Below are positions 59,022-64,000 of a stretch of 64,000 bases of DNA, one piece after another. This stretch comes from Mycobacterium aquaticum (lineage in GTDB: Bacteria; Actinomycetota; Actinomycetes; Mycobacteriales; Mycobacteriaceae): NCBI RefSeq assembly GCF_002086485.1, contig NZ_MVHF01000014.1, forward strand, positions 1 to 64,000, read 5' to 3'. The stretch's first letter is position 1, and each line of letters begins with the position of its first letter. The position numbers and the translations under genes are program-made. The notes beneath the pieces were generated by a model, which was not told where the DNA came from, did not search any database, and saw only the letters and a program-made list of their open reading frames with translations.

Positions 59022-59769
59022 ACGCCGCACCGGTCGGGTCAGTCACGGCGGCCAGCCGGCCGTAGGGCGTATCCTCTGCCGGCCGTACCACCGAGCCGCC
59101 GTTCTCCACGATCAATTCGATGGTCTTGTCCACATCGTCAGCCCCGAAGAACACCGTCCACGTCGCGGGCGCACCCTCGGGCAGGAACGCGCTGCCGTCC
59201 ATCACCCCGAGCTTCGGCACCCCGTCGAACAATGCTGTGCTGTACCGGAATTCGTCGGTATCAGACACCGTAGCGGTGCTCCAGCCGAACACGGTGCGGT
59301 AGAAGTCCAGCGAGCCGGCGTAGTCGCGGGTGGTCAACTGGAAGTAGGCAGGCGCACCCGCCTCGTCGGCGGCCTCGTAGCCGTCGTGCCCCGCCGGTTG
59401 CCACAGCCCGAAGAACCCGCAACCGGGGTCACTGAGCAGCGCCATCCGCCCCTTGTCGGGAATGTCCATGGTCGCGACGCAACTCTGGCCACCGGCCGCC
59501 GTCGCCGCGGCGACAGTGGCGTCGGCGTCGGCGGTGTGCAGATAGGTGGTCCACGCGTCCGGTGCGTTCCACTGCGGATCATTGCGCATGAGTCCGGCGA
59601 CCGGCCGGCCACCGAGGGCAGCGTTCACGTAGCCGCCGTACTCGGGGCCTGCGGTTTCGAACGTCCAGCCGAACACCGCCCCGTAGAACTGCTGTGCGCG
59701 CTCGACGTCGGAGGTGGTCAGGTCGATCCAGATGGGCGCGCCCAGCGGCGCGCGGTCACGGGTAGCCAC
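58996..59769 (-). CDS. VOC-family protein with two glyoxalase-like domains (Rv0911-like)
   Basis: A 257-residue protein with two VOC units: residues about 10-125 (PIWIDLTTSDVERAQQFYGAVFGW) and 135-257 (PAYFQLTTRDYAGSLDFYRTVFGW). The near-identical phrases show the internal duplication, and each ends with a DPxGxxF-type segment (LLSDPGCGFFGLW, AVTDPTGAAFNL). Length and layout match M. tuberculosis Rv0911 (257 residues, from memory). Function unknown; hydroxylase or resistance-type annotations of this family are not experimentally based. AAGGAG precedes GTG 59769. Confidence 0.85.
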   Translation of the reverse strand: MATRDRAPLGAPIWIDLTTSDVERAQQFYGAVFGWTFETAGPEYGGYVNAALGGRPVAGLMRNDPQWNAPDAWTTYLHTADADATVAAATAAGGQSCVATMDIPDKGRMALLSDPGCGFFGLWQPAGHDGYEAADEAGAPAYFQLTTRDYAGSLDFYRTVFGWSTATVSDTDEFRYSTALFDGVPKLGVMDGSAFLPEGAPATWTVFFGADDVDKTIELIVENGGSVVRPAEDTPYGRLAAVTDPTGAAFNLTSLPG

Positions 59770-59841
59770 GATGAGGTCTCCTTCACGGTGAGTCGGTCAA
59801 ACGTATCGACCGGCACCGCCGGAAAAACTCATCGCAAGCAG

Positions 59842-61041
59842 TCAGGTCACGATGCGCAGCGGGTTCTGCAGGAGCGCCGTCAGATCACGCAGGAAGATCG
59901 CACCGGTCGCACCGTCGATCGCGCGGTGATCAGCGGACAGCGTCAACCGCAGGATCTTGCGGGCCGCCACCTCACCGTCGATCAGGCGTAGCTCGTCGGC
60001 CGCCGCTCCCACCGCGAGGATCGCGGCCTCCGGCGGATTGATCACCGCCGCGAACTGCTCGATGCCGTACATCCCGAGATTGGAGATCGTGAAGGTGCCG
60101 CCGGACATCTCGTCGGCGCGCAGCTTTCCGATGCGGGCCCGCCCGGCCATCTCCTTGGTCTCGGTGGCGATCTGCGACACCGTCTTACGGTCGGCGTCGC
60201 GCACCACCGGAACCACCAGGCCCGCATCGACAGCGACTGCGACGCCGATGTGCACGCCGTGATGGCGGAGCAGGGTGTCACCGCCGAAGGACACGTTGAC
60301 GCCCGGGTTGTTCCGAAGCGCCGACGCGACAGCGCGGACGATGAAGTCGTTGACACTGACCTTCGGGCCACCACCCGCCTGCAGGCTGTCGTTGACGGTC
60401 TTGCGGAAGGCCAACAGCTCGGTAACGTCAACGGCGGCGGTCAGATAGAAGTGCGGGGCGTTCTGCTTACTTTCGGTCAGGCGCTTGGCCGCGACGCGCT
60501 GCAGTGTGGTCAGCGGCACCTCATCGGCCGCGCTGTTGGCGGGCTGGCTTGGCGCAGCAGGGGTTTCGTCGCGGCGGGCGGCGGCGTCGACGTCCTTGCG
60601 GATGATGCGGCCCCCGGGGCCGCTGCCTGCGACGGTGGCCAGGTCGACCCCGTCGGCGTCGGCGACCTTGCGGGCCAGCGGTGATGCCTTGGGGCGGTTG
60701 GACCGCACGGCCGGGGCGGAAGGCGCCGGCGCGGAGGCGGGTTCGGGTTTCGGCGCAGCGGCCGGCGTCGACGCGGCGGGTGGCGCCGAATGCGGCGCCG
60801 TGCCGCTGCCGTCGCCGATGACCGCGATCGGGACGCCGATCGGCACTCGGTCGCCCTCGCCGGCCAGCATGTGCTCGAGGATGCCCGCGTCGTACGCCTC
60901 GAGCTCCATGATGGCTTTGTCGGTCTCGATCTCGGCGAGCACTTCACCGCGCTCTACTCGGTCACCGATCTTCTTGTGCCAGGCGATGATTACGCCGTCC
61001 TCCATGGTGTCGGAGAGGCGGGGCATGGTGATTTCAGGCAC
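59842..61041 (-). CDS. Dihydrolipoamide acyltransferase (E2) of a 2-oxoacid dehydrogenase complex
   Basis: A 399-residue E2. The lipoyl domain is at residues 1-76 with the lipoylated lysine in IETDKAIMELEA. An Ala/Pro linker (about 80-110) is followed by an E3/E1-binding domain (KASPLARKVADADGVDLATV, about 115-150) and the catalytic domain with the DHRAIDG motif near residue 375. It transfers the acyl group to CoA in the pyruvate, acetoin or branched-chain complex; the substrate is set by E1. GTG 61041 gives MPEITMPRLSDTMEDG. It is the last gene of the lpd-E1alpha-E1beta-E2 operon. Confidence 0.93.
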   Translation of the reverse strand: MPEITMPRLSDTMEDGVIIAWHKKIGDRVERGEVLAEIETDKAIMELEAYDAGILEHMLAGEGDRVPIGVPIAVIGDGSGTAPHSAPPAASTPAAAPKPEPASAPAPSAPAVRSNRPKASPLARKVADADGVDLATVAGSGPGGRIIRKDVDAAARRDETPAAPSQPANSAADEVPLTTLQRVAAKRLTESKQNAPHFYLTAAVDVTELLAFRKTVNDSLQAGGGPKVSVNDFIVRAVASALRNNPGVNVSFGGDTLLRHHGVHIGVAVAVDAGLVVPVVRDADRKTVSQIATETKEMAGRARIGKLRADEMSGGTFTISNLGMYGIEQFAAVINPPEAAILAVGAAADELRLIDGEVAARKILRLTLSADHRAIDGATGAIFLRDLTALLQNPLRIVT

Positions 61042-61060
61042 GTATGGTCCTCAACTTGTA

Positions 61061-62053
61061 TCAGAGCCGGCCGACGGCGGCGAGTGTTTCGCGGGCTGCG
61101 GTGTAGAGCGATTCGGCCGACGGCAAGGCTGCCTGCTCGAGCGGTTTGGCGTAGGGCAGCGGAACTTCGGCGGCGGCGACGCGACGCACGGGGGCGTCGA
61201 GGTAATCGAAGGCACCGTCCGAGATCGACGCGGCGACCTCCGCGCCGATGCCGTAGGTGAGCCAGTCGTCTTCGGCGATGACGGCGCATCCGGTCTTGCG
61301 GACCGACTCCACCAGGGTCTCGCGGTCGAGCGGGCGCAAGCTGCGCAGATCGATGACCTCGGCGTCGATTCCGTCGTCATCGTGCAGTCGTCGCGCGACC
61401 TGCGTTGCGACAGCGGCCATTCGGGAGTAGCCGATGAGCGTGATGTCAGTGCCCTCCCTGCGGACGGCGGCCTTGCCGATCTCGGCGGGCTCCAGGTCGG
61501 TGGGCACTTCGCCTTTGGTGTTGTACAGCGCGAGGTTCTCCAGGAACAGCACGGGATCGTCATCGCGGATGGCGGCCCGCATCAGCGCCCGGGCGTCGGC
61601 CGGGGTACTCGGCGCGACGACCTTGAGGCCCGGCACGAAGGCGTAGTAGAGCTCGATGTTCTGCGAATGCGTTGCGCCGAGCTGTTGCCCACCGCCGCCG
61701 GGGGTACGGATCACCATGGGCACGCTGGTCTGGCCGCCGAACATGCCGTAGATCTTGGCGGCATGGTTGACGATCTGGTCGAGCGCCAGCAGCGAGAAGT
61801 TGATCGTCATGATCTCGACGACGGGACGCAGCCCCAGCATGGCCGCGCCCACTGCGGCACCGACGAAACCCTCTTCGGCGATGGGAGTGTCGCGTACCCG
61901 CTTCTCGCCGAACTCTGCGAGCAGGCCCGCGGTAATCTTGTAGGAGCCCTCGAAAACGCCGATCTCCTCACCGATCAGGAAGACCGAGTCGTCGCGATGC
62001 ATCTCCTCACGCAGAGTTTCGCGCAGCGCTTCACGATAACTGATGACAGGCAA
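61061..62053 (-). CDS. 2-oxoacid dehydrogenase E1 beta subunit (pyruvate/acetoin type)
   Basis: A 330-residue transketolase-like beta subunit. LGEEIG-type and VFEGSYKITAGL sequences near residue 25, RVRDTPIAEEGFVGAAVGAAMLGLRPVVEIM near 50 and RTPGGGGQQLGATHSQ near 115 fit PDH-type E1 beta chains; DLRSLRPLDRETLVESV near 230 is also typical. It binds thiamine diphosphate with E1 alpha. TTG 62053 is chosen because AAGGA lies 6-7 bp upstream and the encoded PVISYREALRETL is the normal N-terminus. It starts 25 bp after E1 alpha. Confidence 0.92.
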   Translation of the reverse strand: MPVISYREALRETLREEMHRDDSVFLIGEEIGVFEGSYKITAGLLAEFGEKRVRDTPIAEEGFVGAAVGAAMLGLRPVVEIMTINFSLLALDQIVNHAAKIYGMFGGQTSVPMVIRTPGGGGQQLGATHSQNIELYYAFVPGLKVVAPSTPADARALMRAAIRDDDPVLFLENLALYNTKGEVPTDLEPAEIGKAAVRREGTDITLIGYSRMAAVATQVARRLHDDDGIDAEVIDLRSLRPLDRETLVESVRKTGCAVIAEDDWLTYGIGAEVAASISDGAFDYLDAPVRRVAAAEVPLPYAKPLEQAALPSAESLYTAARETLAAVGRL

Positions 62054-62078
62054 CGGTTTTCCTTCTGCTGAAGTGCGG

Positions 62079-63116
62079 TCAGAACAACGGGTCGGCGGGT
62101 AGCCGGCGGGACTCGCCGGGCACCGGGGTGGCGTAGGTGTAGTCGAACAGCGTCGACGGATCGGGATGCGGGCTCGCATCGGCGTACGCCACGGCGGCGT
62201 CGGCCTCTTCCTGGGCCGAGCGCTCCAGTGCCGCTGCGCCGTCCTCGTCACATGCGCCGACTCGCAGCAGGGTCGCCTTGAACAGCGTCAAGGGATCCGC
62301 GTCTTGCGCTGCGGCGACATCGGTTTCGCTGCGGTACTTCGCGGGGTCGACGACGGAGTGTCCACGCAACCGGTGGCTGACCGCTTCCAGCAGGGCTGGT
62401 TTGCCTTGCGTGCGGGCCGCCTCGACCAGGCGGCGCGCTGTGTCACGCACCGCGAGCACATCGGTGCCGTCGACGCGCTCCCCGACCATGCGGTACGCCG
62501 CGGCCCGTTTGTACAGCTCGGGTTCGGCCGACGAGCGCTCGACCGTGGTGCCCATGCCGAGGTTGTTGTTGATCACCACGAACACCACGGGCAGGCGCCA
62601 CAACGCGGCGATGTTGAGCGACTCGTGGAACGCGCCGATGTTCGTGGTGCCGTCGCCCATCTGGCACATCACCACGTCGTCGCCGCCGCGGTAGTCGATG
62701 GCCAGCGCCGCACCGACGGCCAGCGGAAGTTGGCCTCCCACAATGCCGTAGCCGCCGAGCAGACGAGTGTCGGTGTCGTACATGTGCATCGAGCCGCCCC
62801 AGCCCTTGGACGTGCCGGTGCTGCGGCCGTACAGTTCGGCCATCACCCGCTTGGGGTCGATACCCTTGGCGATCGCGTAGCCGTGTTCACGGTAGTTGGT
62901 GAACAGGTAGTCGGTGGGCCGCAGGGCGGCCATGAGCCCGACCACGGTGGCCTCCTCACCGAGGTTGAGGTGGCAGTACCCACCCACTTTGGCCTGTGTG
63001 TAGCCCTGCGCGGCCCGCTCCTCGAAGCGCCGGATCAACACCATCTGCCGGTAGTAGGCACACAGGGTGTTGAGGTCTTCTCCGGCGAGAGCGGGCCGGT
63101 CGATCGTGTCCGTCAT
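62079..63116 (-). CDS. 2-oxoacid dehydrogenase E1 alpha subunit (pyruvate/acetoin type)
   Basis: A 345-residue ThDP-binding alpha subunit. The full ThDP motif is present, from MGDGTTNIGAFHE to VVFVVINNN (GDG-x26-NN, about residues 155-185). GGYCHLNLGEEATVVG near 47, FTNYREHGYAIAKG near 72 and GWGGSMHMYDTD followed by GGYGIVGGQLPLAVG near 110-130 resemble pyruvate or acetoin dehydrogenases rather than branched-chain ones. It decarboxylates the 2-oxoacid or acetoin substrate. GAGGAG precedes ATG 63116. Which substrate is used cannot be settled by reading. Confidence 0.92.
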   Translation of the reverse strand: MTDTIDRPALAGEDLNTLCAYYRQMVLIRRFEERAAQGYTQAKVGGYCHLNLGEEATVVGLMAALRPTDYLFTNYREHGYAIAKGIDPKRVMAELYGRSTGTSKGWGGSMHMYDTDTRLLGGYGIVGGQLPLAVGAALAIDYRGGDDVVMCQMGDGTTNIGAFHESLNIAALWRLPVVFVVINNNLGMGTTVERSSAEPELYKRAAAYRMVGERVDGTDVLAVRDTARRLVEAARTQGKPALLEAVSHRLRGHSVVDPAKYRSETDVAAAQDADPLTLFKATLLRVGACDEDGAAALERSAQEEADAAVAYADASPHPDPSTLFDYTYATPVPGESRRLPADPLF

Positions 63117-63126
63117 GCAGAACTCC

Positions 63127-64000
63127 TCAGCGCTTCGGTGGCGCGATGTGTACGGGCAGCCCCAGCGCAGCGAGCGCGGCTTCCATACCGATCTCGCCGA
63201 GTGTCGGGTGCGCGTGGATGGTGTCGGCCAGTTCGTCGAGCGTCGCCTCAAGCGCCATTGCCAATGCGCCCTCGGTGATCAGGTCACTGGCTGCGGGTCC
63301 GATGATGTGCATGCCGAGCACTTCGCCGTACTTGGCTGCGGCCACGATCTTCACGAAACCTTCGCTGTCACCGAAGGTTCGGGCCCGGCCGAGCGCGGCG
63401 AACGGGAACTTGGCGGTCACGGGATCGTGCCCGGCCGCCTTCGCCTGCGCCTCGGTGAGCCCCACACTGGCGATCTCGGGATGGGTGAACGTGGCCGCAG
63501 GCACGACGTCGTAGTCGATGCGCTTGTCGTGTCCGGCCAGCACGTCGGCTGCGGTCAGCCCTTGATGCGACGCGACGTGGGCCAGCAGCGCCTTGCCGGT
63601 GACATCACCGATGGCGTAGACGCCCTCGACGTTGGTCCGCAGTTGCTCGTCGACCACGATGAAACCGCGCGCGTCGGCGGTCACGCCGGTGGTCTCGAGG
63701 CCGAGTTCGGCAGTGTTGGGTTTGCGTCCCACACCGAAAAGCACGACGTCGGTATCGATCTCCTGCGGCTTCGGGCCATCGACGGTCACCCGCAGCGCAG
63801 CTGTCTGGGCGATCGCGCTGACGGTCGAGCCGCTGAGCACCGTGATGCCGCGCTGCCTGAACGAACGGCCTAGGGCCGCACCGATATCGGCGTCCTCGGC
63901 AGGAACGAGCGAGTCACGCATCTCGACGACCGTGACGGCCGAGCCGAACGCGGCGAACAGGCTGGCCCATTCGGCGCCGACGGCGCTGCCCCCGACGATG
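63127..64000 (-). CDS. lpd: Dihydrolipoamide dehydrogenase (E3), 5' end beyond window
   Basis: The visible 290 codons are the C-terminal three-fifths of an E3 flavoprotein. They cover the NAD-binding GGSAVGAEWASLF at the window edge, the FAD-binding GVYAIGDVTGKALLAHVASHQG near the middle, and the dimerisation domain with the His-Glu dyad in HAHPTLGEIGMEAA near the end. The N-terminal FAD site and redox disulfide lie outside the window. It reoxidises lipoamide on the E2 encoded downstream; the gap to E1 alpha is 10 bp. A dedicated E3 in the operon favours an acetoin or alternative PDH complex. Confidence 0.94.
   Translation of the reverse strand, partial: IVGGSAVGAEWASLFAAFGSAVTVVEMRDSLVPAEDADIGAALGRSFRQRGITVLSGSTVSAIAQTAALRVTVDGPKPQEIDTDVVLFGVGRKPNTAELGLETTGVTADARGFIVVDEQLRTNVEGVYAIGDVTGKALLAHVASHQGLTAADVLAGHDKRIDYDVVPAATFTHPEIASVGLTEAQAKAAGHDPVTAKFPFAALGRARTFGDSEGFVKIVAAAKYGEVLGMHIIGPAASDLITEGALAMALEATLDELADTIHAHPTLGEIGMEAALAALGLPVHIAPPKR

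Overview
The window is high-GC actinobacterial DNA. Its gene families and order point to a fast-growing mycobacterium (Mycolicibacterium, close to M. smegmatis). Evidence includes F420/LLM oxidoreductases, a DUF222/13E12 HNH protein, type VII secretion substrates, DUF5709 and Rv1733c-like proteins, LigD/Ku end joining, frequent GTG/TTG starts and ATGA/GTGA overlaps. Blocks of gene order, recalled from memory rather than searched, match M. tuberculosis Rv0946c-Rv0944 (pgi, SDR, Fpg), Rv0938/Rv0937c (ligD, ku), Rv0927c-Rv0926c, Rv0924c-Rv0923c (mntH and partner) and Rv0914c-Rv0911, all in one consistent direction.

Layout. 1-8.9 kb: the 3' end of pgi, an SDR, a drug-type MFS pump, an Fpg/Nei glycosylase, a FUSC membrane protein, a holin-like protein, cobF, an AurF-like diiron oxygenase and a second MFS. 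8.9-13.1 kb: a signalling patch with a deleted cheB remnant, a STAS-ATPase fusion, a CheR-PAS-coiled-coil protein, a small helical protein and a GAF-ANTAR regulator. 13.2-22.3 kb: an LLM oxidoreductase behind a KstR-type site, a ROK regulator facing an MFS, two acyl-CoA dehydrogenases around a TetR gene, a VOC protein, a helix-hairpin-helix mini-protein overlapping rnhA, and a RibD-like reductase.

22.4-33.2 kb: ligD and ku lie divergently but are separated by a complete polyol cassette (SorC regulator, ABC transporter, mannitol-type dehydrogenase, PfkB kinase). 33.2-38.5 kb: an FAD monooxygenase, hypotheticals, and a DUF222-HNH gene broken by one in-frame amber codon and preceded by a LexA-like box. 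38.6-44.1 kb: a KstR-boxed SDR/reductase pair, mntH with a likely MntR site, a cyclotransferase/poly-gamma-glutamate-hydrolase fusion and an LLM enzyme.

44.1-53.9 kb is the most accessory-looking part. It has an APC permease, a DosR-boxed Rv1733c-like protein, a 729-residue anchored protein with WGYDR repeats and a Pro-rich tail, tRNA-Arg(CCT), RtcB ligase, a methyltransferase, an EspC-like/T7SS pair and a small secreted protein. 53.9-59.8 kb: a thiolase, a carotenoid-oxygenase-family enzyme and a double-HxlR regulator form a tight operon, followed by GNAT, membrane, amber-interrupted cupin and VOC genes. 59.8-64 kb: a 2-oxoacid dehydrogenase operon (lpd, E1 alpha, E1 beta, E2) runs off the right edge.

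Three genes look degraded (cheB, DUF222-HNH, cupin). I saw no insertion sequence, prophage, integrase or CRISPR array.
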